A stretch of 64,000 bases of DNA from Asticcacaulis solisilvae (GTDB lineage Bacteria; Pseudomonadota; Alphaproteobacteria; Caulobacterales; Caulobacteraceae). Below the pieces are notes generated by a model. It worked only from the letters and a program-made list of their open reading frames with translations. It did no database searches and was not told the DNA's origin. The stretch is from assembly GCF_017875235.1 (NCBI RefSeq), contig NZ_JAGGMI010000003.1, positions 62,001 to 126,000 on the forward strand, in the 5' to 3' direction. Made by a program: the position numbers and the translations under genes. Of the stretch, positions 52,216 to 61,403 are shown in pieces; the stretch's first letter is position 1, and each line of letters starts with the position of its first letter.

Positions 52216-52269
52216 ATTCTGTACCGCGCTTCGGTTCTTGTTTTGCGCCCTGAGCGGAATGTAAAAAGA

Positions 52270-52293
52270 CCGCCCCGCACGAATGCGGGGCGG
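52270..52293 (+). terminator. hairpin terminator
   Basis: CCGCCCCGCA-cgaa-TGCGGGGCGG, 54 bases after the dehydrogenase stop. No T-run on the plus strand; AAAAA precedes it, so it can also stop minus-strand transcripts of the TonB receptor gene. Confidence 0.65.
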
Positions 52294-52408
52294 ACAAGGT
52301 TCCGGAAAAGGCCTGGACGATGCGAGCCCCAAGGCTTGGGAGACTTGCGACATTGTAAGTCGCCTTGTCGCTCGCGGAGGCAGCCTTCTCCGGCAGGAAG
52401 CCTGCCTC

Positions 52409-55400
52409 TTAGAACTTACCCTTTAAGCCGAACGTGAAGTAACGGCCCATGTCGTCATGGAACGCAGCCGTTGGATAGGTGAGACCTGGGACACCAGCGC
52501 CTGGCATGAGTGGTGCGCGTGTGTCGCCAAGGTTGCTGATATTGATGAAGGCTTCGCTGCGGCCGCCCCGGAATGAGAAGGCCTTGCTGATCGTCAGGTC
52601 GACGACATTCATCGAAGGCAGGTAAGGGATGACATAGTTTTGATTATTGCTGGCCACTGAGGGGTCACTGGTGGCCTTTCTTGCCTTACCGATATATTGG
52701 TCCTGAACGGCCACCGTCCAGTCGCCGTCGACATAGGCCAGGAAGGTCGTCTGCCTGAACTCAGGTTGGAATGCCCATTGCTCGGCGGTTCCAGGGATAT
52801 TGACCGTCGTGTTGGTGGGTTGGACGCTTATCAAGGTTCGCGCAGTAAAGCGACCTGGCAACCAGGACACGATATCTTCCATGCTCCATGCATAGTTTGC
52901 CTCGATATCATAACCACTGATCGTCGAGCTCGCCGCATTGAGAGGTGCACTGAAGATTTTCGTCGGGAAGTTCGCCGCGGTCTTGTAATTCGGATCCGAT
53001 GGATCGGTAATCGGGCGAACGGCCAAAGAACAGAAGTTCGACGAGTAGGTCGGCGCGCTGGCGAGACACAGGTTTTGGATCGCCGCATTATTGTAGCTGA
53101 TGTTCGTGATAGCGTCCTTCATATCCGTTTTGTAGTAATCAAACGACACGTTAAAGTTACGGATAAAGCTTGGCGTAAAGACGACACCAAGAGTTGTCGT
53201 GCGCGCGATTTCAGGCGTTAGGTTCGGATTACCCGAGACTTGAAACTGTGTATTTTGATTCAGCCCCGTCAAGAAATCCGAGAAGGTCGAAGCCGAAATA
53301 CCCGCCGGTTGATAAAGGTCGTTCAGGTTGGGCGCCCGGATGTCGACCGACTGCGTGCCACGAACGTGGAACATCGAATTCAGATGCCAATCAAGACCCA
53401 GCTTCCAGGAATGAACGGCATCAAAGGTCGAATACTTGGTGTAACGACCAGCAGCTGCCAAGGTCAGATCATCAACAAGCGGCAAATCCTTCAACAAGGG
53501 AATGTTGAACTCAAGAGCGGCTTCGACGACGTCGTTCTTGGCATCCACCGGGTTGTTGACGTTTTGAATCCACAGGGCCGGCGCTGCACCCACGCCTGCC
53601 GAATTGCCGGTGGCCAGGCACAAGCGAAGACCGGTACAATTGACAAAATCCGTCGCCAGCGCATTGGTGGTCATCTCGTAGGTTGCGGTACGGGCATCGA
53701 CCGAAATGTTGCCCCGGATGTTACCCGCCGGAAGACCGAAACCCAGGTCGCCGCCGATGGAGGCCCCGAAGTTCTGCATGGTCTGTTTCAGGGTCCAGTG
53801 CGTTTCCTGAACAAGATAATCATATGACGCCGCCGACGGGCCGTTCGGATCGACGATATTGGTCGGCACGCAGCCTGGATAGAGCGAGGCAAAGGCGGCC
53901 TGGGTCGAGACCCAGCACACGATTGTGCCGCTGACATTTACGCCATTTATCATCGTGCCCGAAGGCGCGATAACCGCGTCAAGCGAAGCCAGGAACCTGT
54001 CGTTGCGCTGGTTGTTCGGGTTCGAGACCGTCAGCTCGCTGGAGCTGTTGCTATAGAAGACATCCCAGTCAAAATTACCCAGCGTTCCCCTTAGACCGGT
54101 TTCAAAGTTGAAGCTTTTTTGATTCGACAGGGTCTTGTAGACGCGGCCTTGCGGACCGGCGTCCTGGCCGTCGATCTTGTTCCAGATATAGGAGGGAACA
54201 GAAAGATAAGGTGTCGAAGGCGGCGGTGGCGTGGTCGCGCCCGGCATGAGCGTGCCGTCGTAGCTATACCTGTCCTGGGCTGTCAGCGGGGGATTTGGCA
54301 GGCAGCGATAGCCGGCTGCCGCAGGGGTGCCGCAGGTTATGCCGGCACCCAGGGCCGCTTGAGATGCGGGTGACAGATACGGATTGTTGGCAAAGATCGT
54401 GCTTGGACGTCCTGAGCCGGACGAGCTCACAACCGTATTGACCCAATCCGACGAGACGTCGGCTTCAGCCAGGCTGATCTGGGCATAACCATGGACATTA
54501 TCAGAAAAATCATAGTCAAACCGGCTGAAGGATTCCTTCATCTCAAGACCTGAGCGGAAGGTGCCGAATTTGACGTAACCACCGTTGCCGCCGCTATCAA
54601 TGGTGCCGCTTCCCGTAGGCGTGCCGCGCGTCAGCGGGCCAAAATTGCCGGGCGAAGTGACGGTGTAGCCATTGAGCGCGCAGGCTGAGCCGCAGTTTAC
54701 AATGCCGGTCATCGGCTGGTTGTTGACGCGCGCATAGGGCGTATTGGTAAATGGATTCGAGGCCGATCCGTTACCCGTCAGAAACCAAACCTGTCCATCC
54801 TTGGCGTAAGGACGATCCGTATTGAGGATCTTGTCCTGGTGGCGGTAGCGGAAGGAGGTCTCAAAATGCCCACGCCCGTCAAGAAGTTCCGTACCCCAAG
54901 CGGCTGCGATGGAATGTTGACGTCCATCACCATAGCCGGAAATGCCGGTATCGACCTTATATTTGAAGCCGTTAAAGTTTTCGTCGATGACAAAGTTGAC
55001 CACACCAGAGACGGCATCCGAACCATAGACGGCCGAGGCGCCGCCAGTAACGATGTCAACACGCTTCATCAGGATTTGCGGCAGGACGTCGATATTGACC
55101 GTACCGTCCTGATTGTTCGGCGCGACGCGGTGACCGTTGAACAGCACAAGCGTGCGCGAAGGGCCGAAATTGCGCAACGCCAGGACGTTGCCGCCGTTGT
55201 TATTGGCGCCGTTGCCCTGGTTGCGCGGCGTGCGCCCGCCAATGATCTGCGGCAGCTTGTTCAGCGCATCCGGAATGTCGCTGGGTGTCGTCTGGCTAAG
55301 TTGTTCCGTGGTGACCGCGGTGATCGGCGTCGGTGATTTTTCGTTCGTCCGGATAACGCGCGAACCGGTCACCACGACGACCTCAGAGTCATTACCCGGT

Positions 55401-55522
55401 TGCGTCTCCGCCGAGACAGCGCCGGCCGTAGTCTCCTGGGAGAACGCGACCAGAGGGAATGCGCAACCGCAAATGATGGCGGCGCCCGATGCGCCGTAAA
55501 GCATGGCCTTTAGAGTTTTCAT
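52409..55522 (-). CDS. TonB-dependent outer-membrane receptor
   Basis: 1037 residues. Signal peptide MKTLKAMLYGASGAAIICGC to about 28, TonB box EVVVVTGSRVIR at about 47-58, plug domain (PTPITAVTTEQLSQTTPSDI, NVLALRNFGPSRTLVLFNGH, VSGVVNFVIDENFNG) and a 22-strand barrel ending with a terminal aromatic residue (RYFTFGLKGKF). It takes up a large ligand, such as an oligosaccharide or cofactor, across the outer membrane. Preceded by AGGGGA. It ends near the dehydrogenase terminator; the FadR-type regulator at 56248 is divergent and may control it. Confidence 0.9.
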   Translation of the reverse strand: MKTLKAMLYGASGAAIICGCAFPLVAFSQETTAGAVSAETQPGNDSEVVVVTGSRVIRTNEKSPTPITAVTTEQLSQTTPSDIPDALNKLPQIIGGRTPRNQGNGANNNGGNVLALRNFGPSRTLVLFNGHRVAPNNQDGTVNIDVLPQILMKRVDIVTGGASAVYGSDAVSGVVNFVIDENFNGFKYKVDTGISGYGDGRQHSIAAAWGTELLDGRGHFETSFRYRHQDKILNTDRPYAKDGQVWFLTGNGSASNPFTNTPYARVNNQPMTGIVNCGSACALNGYTVTSPGNFGPLTRGTPTGSGTIDSGGNGGYVKFGTFRSGLEMKESFSRFDYDFSDNVHGYAQISLAEADVSSDWVNTVVSSSGSGRPSTIFANNPYLSPASQAALGAGITCGTPAAAGYRCLPNPPLTAQDRYSYDGTLMPGATTPPPPSTPYLSVPSYIWNKIDGQDAGPQGRVYKTLSNQKSFNFETGLRGTLGNFDWDVFYSNSSSELTVSNPNNQRNDRFLASLDAVIAPSGTMINGVNVSGTIVCWVSTQAAFASLYPGCVPTNIVDPNGPSAASYDYLVQETHWTLKQTMQNFGASIGGDLGFGLPAGNIRGNISVDARTATYEMTTNALATDFVNCTGLRLCLATGNSAGVGAAPALWIQNVNNPVDAKNDVVEAALEFNIPLLKDLPLVDDLTLAAAGRYTKYSTFDAVHSWKLGLDWHLNSMFHVRGTQSVDIRAPNLNDLYQPAGISASTFSDFLTGLNQNTQFQVSGNPNLTPEIARTTTLGVVFTPSFIRNFNVSFDYYKTDMKDAITNISYNNAAIQNLCLASAPTYSSNFCSLAVRPITDPSDPNYKTAANFPTKIFSAPLNAASSTISGYDIEANYAWSMEDIVSWLPGRFTARTLISVQPTNTTVNIPGTAEQWAFQPEFRQTTFLAYVDGDWTVAVQDQYIGKARKATSDPSVASNNQNYVIPYLPSMNVVDLTISKAFSFRGGRSEAFINISNLGDTRAPLMPGAGVPGLTYPTAAFHDDMGRYFTFGLKGKF

Positions 55523-55579
55523 GGTTTCCCCTGCATTTTATGCGTGGTTTGCTTTGGGGATTTGGCGCATCCCGGCCAT

Positions 55580-55609
55580 ATACTTATTTTATTTTTCACA
55601 AATAAGTAT
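55580..55609. promoter_or_regulatory. 10-bp inverted repeat in TonB receptor leader
   Basis: ATACTTATTT-N10-AAATAAGTAT, 58 bases before the receptor ATG; AT-rich, so an operator or mRNA hairpin. Confidence 0.55.
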
Positions 55610-56247
55610 AACACCAACTTTAATTGGCAAAATCCCGTTCTTTGTACGCTTTTTACTAACAGACTCAGGCGCGCATTTTCGGCAGGTGCTGGCGCCACAC
55701 AGCCTGGGCCATCAGACACACGCTTCGTTGTGATGTCCGACTTGCAAAAATCCGCTCATAAAGTCTGACTGTATATATGATCCATAACCATGATATTCGT
55801 CAACGTGAAATCTTTTTCCATGGATGGAATCTGAAAAATTTGGCAGATACAGTGATATTTATCAGGTAACTATATGAAATTAAACGATAAAATATTTTAA
55901 TACCAGAGACTACGCGACGAGTGACATTGGAAATATATGTTGGCTTTTAGAGAGGATGGAATTAATAGTCTGCCTTTAATGTGCAAATAGTCTGATCTTT
56001 TTCAACGGACATCAGAAAATCACGGGCGGATTCAACGCCATCATGCCAAGGCAACGCTGTTCTGTATTTTTCTTCCGAATACATGCTGCGCTGCGAAAGA
56101 TTTGTCGATCAGCTTAAACCTGCGCCCCCGCGCGCAGGCAACCGCGCGGCGTGGCAGTGAGGCGCACGCGATTCGGCGGCCCTGAAGTCCAAGCGTGCAT
56201 ATGGCTTTTGCCCCTGCGGAGACAGGTTATCGATCCAGGTGTCAACG
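55610..56247. other. AT-rich intergenic region between divergent TonB receptor and GntR genes
   Basis: 638 bases with runs of A/T near 55780-55960 and no coding frame that shows family resemblance, a ribosome site or codon bias. It probably carries both divergent promoters and operators. I see no RNA gene in it. Confidence 0.5.
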
Positions 56248-57054
56248 ATGCAGATAACAACAGATAAGCTCGACAAACGCCGCCAGGCCGTCATCTGGGA
56301 CAGGGCGCCGGGCAAGCGGGCCGAGCCGGGCCCCCGCGCCGCTTCACCGCTTCACATGCTGCTGGCACAGAAGCTCGCGCACGAAATCGTCTCCGGGCAG
56401 CGCCTGCCGGGAGATGTCCTGCCGACCGAGCTCGACATGTCGATTTCCCTGGCGATATCGCGGACCGCGGTGCGCGAGGCCATACGCATTCTTTCGGCAA
56501 AGGGCCTTGTCGAACCCCGGCCAAAGCGGGGAACCTGCGTAACCGAAAAGACCAGCTGGAACCTGCTTGATCCGGACGTCATCGGCTGGATGTTCGCCGA
56601 CACGCCCGAAGACCGCCTGGTTCGCAACCTGTTCGAACTGCGGCTCATTATCGAGCCGGCGGCCGCCAGTCTCGCGGCGCAGAGGCGCACCGTCACGCAT
56701 CTCGCCGCCATGTCCAACGCGCTGGACGTCATGGCCCAGGCTACGCTTTTTACCGAAGCGGGGCGGCAGGCCGACAAGGACTTTCACGCGGCATTACTGG
56801 CGGCGGCGGACAACGATCAGCTGGCGTCGCTGAATGCGTCTATCGGCGCGTCGGTGGCCTTGTCCACCCGCTACAAGATCGCGCAGGACGTCCTTGGGCC
56901 CAATCCGGTTCTGGCCCACAGAGTCGTCTACGACGCCATAGCGTGCGGAGACGCGGCCGAAGCGCGCTGGTGCATGGAATCCCTTATCCGCCAGGCAATG
57001 AAGGATATCGTCAAACGCCCGCAATATGGAGCGATGGATAGTTTTAGCCCTTGA
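56248..57054 (+). CDS. FadR-type GntR transcriptional regulator
   Basis: About 268 residues. N-terminal winged helix (LAHEIVSGQRLPGDVLPTEL, AISRTAVREAIRILSAKGLV, EPRPKRGTCV) and a C-terminal FCD effector domain from about residue 110 (DRLVRNLFELRLIIEPAAAS, then DKDFHAALLAAADNDQL). WNLLDPDVIGWMF is the linker seen in DgoR/UxuR-like regulators of sugar acids. ATG 56248 is chosen with AGGTG upstream; a GTG at 56239 is alternative. Its end overlaps the convergent VOC gene by 11 bases. Likely regulates the TonB receptor or the lyase at 57671. Confidence 0.85.
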   Translation: MQITTDKLDKRRQAVIWDRAPGKRAEPGPRAASPLHMLLAQKLAHEIVSGQRLPGDVLPTELDMSISLAISRTAVREAIRILSAKGLVEPRPKRGTCVTEKTSWNLLDPDVIGWMFADTPEDRLVRNLFELRLIIEPAAASLAAQRRTVTHLAAMSNALDVMAQATLFTEAGRQADKDFHAALLAAADNDQLASLNASIGASVALSTRYKIAQDVLGPNPVLAHRVVYDAIACGDAAEARWCMESLIRQAMKDIVKRPQYGAMDSFSP

Positions 57055-57526
57055 CCGCCGCCTCGATCCTGGCGACGTCGATCTTGCGCATCTCCATCAT
57101 GGCTTCGAACGCGCGTTTGGCGACGTCGCCGCCCTTGGCCATGGCGTCGGTCAGGACGCGCGGCGTGATCTGCCAGGACAGGCCCCACTTGTCCTTGCAC
57201 CAGCCGCAAGCGCTTTCCTTGCCGCCGTTGCCGACGATGGCGTTCCAGTAGCGGTCGGTCTCTTCCTGGTCCTCGGTGGCGATCTGGAAGGAAAACGCTT
57301 CGCTGTGGTGGAAGGTGTCGCCGCCGTTCAGCCCGAAGCACGGAATGCCGCAGACGGTGAATTCGACGGTCAGGACCTGGCCGGCCTTGCCGCTCGGAAA
57401 GTCGGAGGGCGCGCGGTTGACCGAAGTGACTTCGCTGTCGGGAAAGGTCTCGGCGTAAAAGCGCGCGGCCTCTTCCGCGTCCTTGTCGTACCACAGGCAG
57501 ATCGTGTTCTTGTTCTTGGGGTTCAT
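57044..57526 (-). CDS. PhnB-like VOC family protein
   Basis: 160 residues from ATG 57526 (AGGAG upstream). The 3-demethylubiquinone methyltransferase-like/PhnB pattern is clear: NTICLWYDKDAEEAARFYAE, PDSEVTSVNRAP, CGIPCFGLNGGDTFHHSEAF, SFQIATEDQEETDRYWNAIV, CGWCKDKWGLSWQITPRVLT. Function unknown despite the family name. Divergent from the lyase at 57671. Confidence 0.85.
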   Translation of the reverse strand: MNPKNKNTICLWYDKDAEEAARFYAETFPDSEVTSVNRAPSDFPSGKAGQVLTVEFTVCGIPCFGLNGGDTFHHSEAFSFQIATEDQEETDRYWNAIVGNGGKESACGWCKDKWGLSWQITPRVLTDAMAKGGDVAKRAFEAMMEMRKIDVARIEAAVKG

Positions 57527-57670
57527 GGCGGCGCTCCTCTGGGTTTCACGGCGGGATAGACCAGGCTGGCATAAAAACCCAATGCGTGCCACCACATGTC
57601 AGTGGCCTTGCCCGGTTCGGTACTGACTGATAGAGCAGCGCAGCCAGAAGACCGCGGTTAAGGAGCCAAT

Positions 57671-58543
57671 ATGATCGTCCCCAAAGGCCTGTCCGCCTTT
57701 CCGATTACGCCGTGCACCCCTGACGGCCAGGTCATCGAAACCGATCTGCGCCGCATCCTCGGCCGATTGACGGCGGCGCGCGTCCAGTCGATCGGCCTGC
57801 TCGGCAGCACCGGCACCTACATGTATCTGACGCCACAGGAACGCAGACGGACGCTCGATATCGGCCTGGACGCGGCGGGCGACATACCGGTCGTGGCCGG
57901 CATAGGGGCGCTCAGGACCGATGCGGCCGTGGGTTACGCCAGGGATGCGAAGGCGGCGGGCGCGAAAGCGGGTCTGCTGGCCGCCGTTTCCTACGCGCCG
58001 CTTAACCCGGACGAAGTGTTCGAACACTTCGCAGCGGTGGCGCGGGAGAGCGGCCTGCCCATCGTTATCTACGACAATCCGGCCGCCAGCCATTTCCACT
58101 TTTCGCCGGAGCTGATCGCGCGGCTGGCCCAGGTGCCGGGAATCAAAGCCATCAAGAATCCCGGCGGTGACGCCATCGCGCCGCACCTGGCCACGCAACG
58201 CTCAAGCCTGCCTGCGGATTTCTCAATCGGCTATAGCGGCGACTGGTTCTGCGCCGAGGCCATGATCGCAGGCGCCGACACCTGGTTCAGCGTGCTGGGC
58301 GGGATTTTGCCCGAGGCCTGCTTGAAGATCACCACCGCCGCCAGAACCGATCCGGGCGAAGCGCGCCGATTGAACGCGGCACTGGAACCGCTGTGGGTGC
58401 AGTTCCGCAAACATGGCGGGCTTCGGGTCGTCTATGCCATCGCCAATATGCTTGGCCTGACCGACGCTGCGCCACCGCGCCCAATCCTGCCCATTCCCGA
58501 GGCGGACCGCCAGACCCTGGCGACGGTTCTGGCCGGGCTATAA
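57671..58543 (+). CDS. dihydrodipicolinate synthase family aldolase/lyase
   Basis: 290 residues in a TIM barrel. IGLLGSTGTYMYLTPQERRR is the GSTGE-type phosphate/carboxylate loop with Thr replacing part of it, IYDNP has the catalytic Tyr134, and AIKNPGGD has the Schiff-base Lys162. The C-terminus is VYAIANMLGL. Members include DapA, N-acetylneuraminate lyase and keto-deoxy sugar acid aldolases; the tail and the GntR neighbour favour a sugar-acid lyase rather than lysine synthesis (inference). Confidence 0.85.
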   Translation: MIVPKGLSAFPITPCTPDGQVIETDLRRILGRLTAARVQSIGLLGSTGTYMYLTPQERRRTLDIGLDAAGDIPVVAGIGALRTDAAVGYARDAKAAGAKAGLLAAVSYAPLNPDEVFEHFAAVARESGLPIVIYDNPAASHFHFSPELIARLAQVPGIKAIKNPGGDAIAPHLATQRSSLPADFSIGYSGDWFCAEAMIAGADTWFSVLGGILPEACLKITTAARTDPGEARRLNAALEPLWVQFRKHGGLRVVYAIANMLGLTDAAPPRPILPIPEADRQTLATVLAGL

Positions 58544-58577
58544 AAAAAACGCCGGCGGATGGGGTGATCCGACGGCG
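58542..58577 (-). terminator. rho-independent terminator
   Basis: On the minus strand CGCCGTCGGAT-N6-ATCCGCCGGCG followed by eight T, 25 bases beyond the stop of the glycine-rich gene. One mismatch in the stem. Confidence 0.8.
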
Positions 58578-58602
58578 CTTCAAGTTGTCTTTGGTCAGTC
58601 TA

Positions 58603-59394
58603 TCAATTCGTCTTGCCGGCCTTGGCTGAGGCATTGCCGCTGGCCGAGCCTGACGCCGTCGCCGTCACGGGCGAACCCGGAACGGAGACACTGTTGCGGG
58701 CGCTGTCGGCCAGGCCACGCGCACGGCCGGCGGCATTCCGCGCCGCTCCGGTGGCCGAGCCCACGACATTTTCCGTCCCCGTGACACCCAGATTGCCGCT
58801 GCCCTGGCCGGCCCCCGTCAGGCCCTTGTCGAGCGAAGCCGAGCCGGAGCCCGCGACATCGCCCGCCGCTTCGACGCCCTTGGCGGCGCCGGCGACGCCA
58901 CGCGCATCGGCGCCGGTGGCCTCGATGACGCCGCGCGCCTGACCGGCGGTCGAGCGGGCACCTTGCGCGGTTGACTTCAGAGCGCCGGTCGCGCCGGAAC
59001 TGTCGAGCGTAGCGTTACCAGCGGCATTGCCGGCCGCATTGCCAGCGACGTCCTGGCCCAGCAGGCCACCGGTCAGGCCGCCATTGGCGCCTGCCTGGCC
59101 ACCGGCGCTGACCGGCTGCTGCGCGGTGCGGGCGGTGTCGCGGACCGTATCCCTGGCCCGATCGGTTTGCTGGCGCGCTTCGCGGGTGGCGCGATCCACC
59201 GTGCCGGTCACGTCACCGCCAAAGGCGCCCTGGCCCTGACCCGCGATCGAACCACCCAGGCTGCCCGCGCCGCCGCCGAGACCGCCGGTCAACCCACCGG
59301 TCAGCCCGCCCGAACCGCCCAGCAGTTGTGCGTTCGCCGAAAAAGCCACCAGCGAAGCCACGGCAGCCGTCGTAAAGAGTGTCTTGAGGTTCAT
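58603..59394 (-). CDS. glycine/alanine-rich secreted protein
   Basis: 263 residues. Signal peptide MNLKTLFTTAAVASLVAFSA ending ANA, then a mature start QLLGGSGG and a glycine-rich stretch of GGLTGGL repeats, a helical segment TREARQQTDRARDTVRDTAR, and a low-complexity Ala/Gly/Ser region with AGNAAGNAAGNAT and RGLADSARNS. No catalytic motif. Its mature N-terminus is the same as that of the adjacent subtilase (AQLLGG). Likely an envelope or surface component. Confidence 0.7.
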   Translation of the reverse strand: MNLKTLFTTAAVASLVAFSANAQLLGGSGGLTGGLTGGLGGGAGSLGGSIAGQGQGAFGGDVTGTVDRATREARQQTDRARDTVRDTARTAQQPVSAGGQAGANGGLTGGLLGQDVAGNAAGNAAGNATLDSSGATGALKSTAQGARSTAGQARGVIEATGADARGVAGAAKGVEAAGDVAGSGSASLDKGLTGAGQGSGNLGVTGTENVVGSATGAARNAAGRARGLADSARNSVSVPGSPVTATASGSASGNASAKAGKTN

Positions 59395-59504
59395 TTTCGT
59401 CTCTCCTGTTGTTCATGGCCGTCTCTCACCGGCTCCACATCAGGATCAACGCCTGCCCTCCGGAATTTTCTCCATGGCGGACAACATTTTTTGAGAAATT
59501 TTTG

Positions 59505-60788
59505 TTATTTCTTCTTTTTCAATGATTTAAGATCAGGCCGAACGGTGCCGCCGACCAATCCCGCGCCATAAATATTGTCGCGGCCACGGGCGCCCAGGTC
59601 CAGTGCCTCGGCCACCAGCGCGGCGGCTGCGGCGCCCGCGCGCGCCGGATCCGGCCGGTCGTACTTGCGCGCCAGCAGGCCCGCCGCGATCGGCGCGGCA
59701 AAGGACGTCCCGCGCACACCGGCAAAGCCACCGCCGGGCGCGGCCGCGGCAATATCGGAGCCGGGCGCCGCCAGATCGACCTGCGCGCCCCTGCCCGCCT
59801 CCAGCAAGACCTTGTTGCGGCGGTCGACGCCGGTGACGCCGATGACGCCGTCGAACGACGCCGGATAGAGCGGTTTCGCGGCCGGGCCTTCATTGCCGAC
59901 CGCCGCGACGATCAGATGGCCGCGCCTGACCATGGCCGCGACCGCCGCCTTCAAGGGCGCATTGGCCGGCCCGGTCAGGCTGATATTGATGACGCCCACG
60001 CGCTCCTTCGACAGCCAGTCGAGCGCCTGGATGATGGCCGAGGTCGAGCCGCCGGTGGGCTGATTGCAATAGACGTCGGCGACGATCAGTTCGGCGCCGG
60101 GGGCCGCGCCTGCAAAACCGTCCGAGCGCCCGACCAGCAGCGATCCCGTCGCCGTGCCGTGCGGGCTTGGAGCCGCTGTTCCCGCAAAGCCCTTCTGGAT
60201 CACCTTCGCGCCGCGAAAGGCGGGATGTCCGGTATCGACGCCGCCGTCGATCAGCCCGACCCGGCCGCCGCCCGCGCCCGCCGCTGCGCCACCACCGCCG
60301 CTCCCCGATTGCGAGCCCAAATATATGTCGTTGAAATCGTAGGTGCCGTCGGGATCGAGCTTTTGCAGCGTCTGCAGAGCCTTCCTTGTGGAAAGCCCGC
60401 GCGGCGCAGCCAACACCACCAGCCGCGTGTCGAGCCCTTCCAGCACCTGTTCGCCGCCAACCGTGAAGCCGGCCTTTTCGGCCGCCGCCAGGGCTTCGGG
60501 CGTCGGCGCATAGGCCACGACCTGGTTGCGGACGATCAGGTCGCCGTCGGGATCGAGCTCCAGCACGTCGCGATGGCGGCGCAACAGGTCCTGGACCTGC
60601 TGGGCGCGCGGCAGGATGGCGCCGTCGAGCACGCCGCGCGTCGTATCCGTCACGCCGTCGAGCGTCCGCTCGACGGTTCCCGGCAGGTTGCGCACCACCG
60701 GAAGCGACGGCGACGGCAGGCCGCCAAGAAGCTGCGCCGAGGCGGGCGTGGCGGCGAAAACAGACAGCAGGATCAGGGTCGTGCGCAT
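59505..60788 (-). CDS. subtilisin-like (S8) serine protease
   Basis: 427 residues from ATG 60788, with GGAG six bases before it (a start two codons earlier is weaker). Signal peptide MRTTLILLSVFAATPASA, mature start QLLGG. A prodomain to about 155, a glycine linker, then the triad: Asp in VGLIDGGVD (about 181), His in SPHGTATGSLLVG (about 210) and Ser in GVRGTSFAAP. Ends in a KSLKKKK tail. Secreted or periplasmic; presumably self-processing. The sigma factor gene is divergent 117 bases away. Confidence 0.85.
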   Translation of the reverse strand: MRTTLILLSVFAATPASAQLLGGLPSPSLPVVRNLPGTVERTLDGVTDTTRGVLDGAILPRAQQVQDLLRRHRDVLELDPDGDLIVRNQVVAYAPTPEALAAAEKAGFTVGGEQVLEGLDTRLVVLAAPRGLSTRKALQTLQKLDPDGTYDFNDIYLGSQSGSGGGGAAAGAGGGRVGLIDGGVDTGHPAFRGAKVIQKGFAGTAAPSPHGTATGSLLVGRSDGFAGAAPGAELIVADVYCNQPTGGSTSAIIQALDWLSKERVGVINISLTGPANAPLKAAVAAMVRRGHLIVAAVGNEGPAAKPLYPASFDGVIGVTGVDRRNKVLLEAGRGAQVDLAAPGSDIAAAAPGGGFAGVRGTSFAAPIAAGLLARKYDRPDPARAGAAAAALVAEALDLGARGRDNIYGAGLVGGTVRPDLKSLKKKK

Positions 60789-60857
60789 GGGCATCTCCGG
60801 TCTTTGCCAGTCTAACGCCTGACGCCCGCCTATTGCTGCAAAAAATTTTCGGGCGTA

Positions 60858-60884
60858 GGGAGAAAAATCACCCTAGGCTGCGTT
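60858..60884 (+). promoter_or_regulatory. possible ECF-type promoter of the sigma gene
   Basis: GGGAGA at 60858-60863 and CGTT at 60881-60884, spacer 17 bases, resembling the -35 GGGAA and -10 CGTT of ECF sigma promoters, which suggests autoregulation. The transcript leader would be short. Confidence 0.4.
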
Positions 60885-60905
60885 GACCCCACAGGGAGCC
60901 AGATC

Positions 60906-61403
60906 ATAGGCATCAACGACACCCGTTCAGAGATCGTCGCGCTGCTGCCGCGCCTGCGCCGGTTCGCGCGCGCCCTGACGGGCAATGTCAGCGACGCCGA
61001 CGATGTGGTGCAGATCGCCATCGAGCGCGGTTTGCGCAATCTTTCGCAGTACCAGCCGGGCACGCGCCTCGACAGCTGGCTGTTCAAGGTGGTGAAGAAC
61101 GCCTGGATCGACGAGGTCCGCTCCCGCCAGCGCCGCGACCGGATCTTCGCCCCGGCCGAGGACGGCGACCATGTGGGCGATGATGCGGCCGGCGCCATGG
61201 ATCAGCGCCGCCAACTGGCAGAAGTGGAGGCCGTCATGCTTGAACTTCCCGAAGACCAGAGGCTGGCTATCGCCCTGATCTGCGTCGAAGGCCTGTCCTA
61301 TACAGAAGCGTCCGAGGTGCTGGACGTACCCGTGGGCACCCTGTCGAGCCGGCTGACGCGCGGTCGCGAGACGCTGATGGCCAGACTGGGAGGCCGCGCA
61401 TGA
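60906..61403 (+). CDS. ECF sigma factor, start codon uncertain
   Basis: About 165 residues. Region 2 is IVALLPRLRRFARALTGNVS, DADDVVQIAIERGLRN, LDSWLFKVVKNAWIDEVRSR; region 4 is LPEDQRLAIALICVEGLSYT, EASEVLDVPVGTLSSRLTRG. No ATG, GTG or TTG precedes region 2 in frame. Family proteins would begin near GINDTRSE, where the codons are ATC (60903) and ATA (60906), eight bases after AGGGAG at 60893; the first in-frame GTG (61005) would cut region 2. The stop overlaps the anti-sigma start (ATGA). Confidence 0.85.
   Translation: MGINDTRSEIVALLPRLRRFARALTGNVSDADDVVQIAIERGLRNLSQYQPGTRLDSWLFKVVKNAWIDEVRSRQRRDRIFAPAEDGDHVGDDAAGAMDQRRQLAEVEAVMLELPEDQRLAIALICVEGLSYTEASEVLDVPVGTLSSRLTRGRETLMARLGGRA

Noticed and set aside
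55503-55768. Small plus-strand frames in the receptor upstream region
   Set aside because: No ribosome site, AT-driven composition, and they overlap the receptor leader and its inverted repeat.
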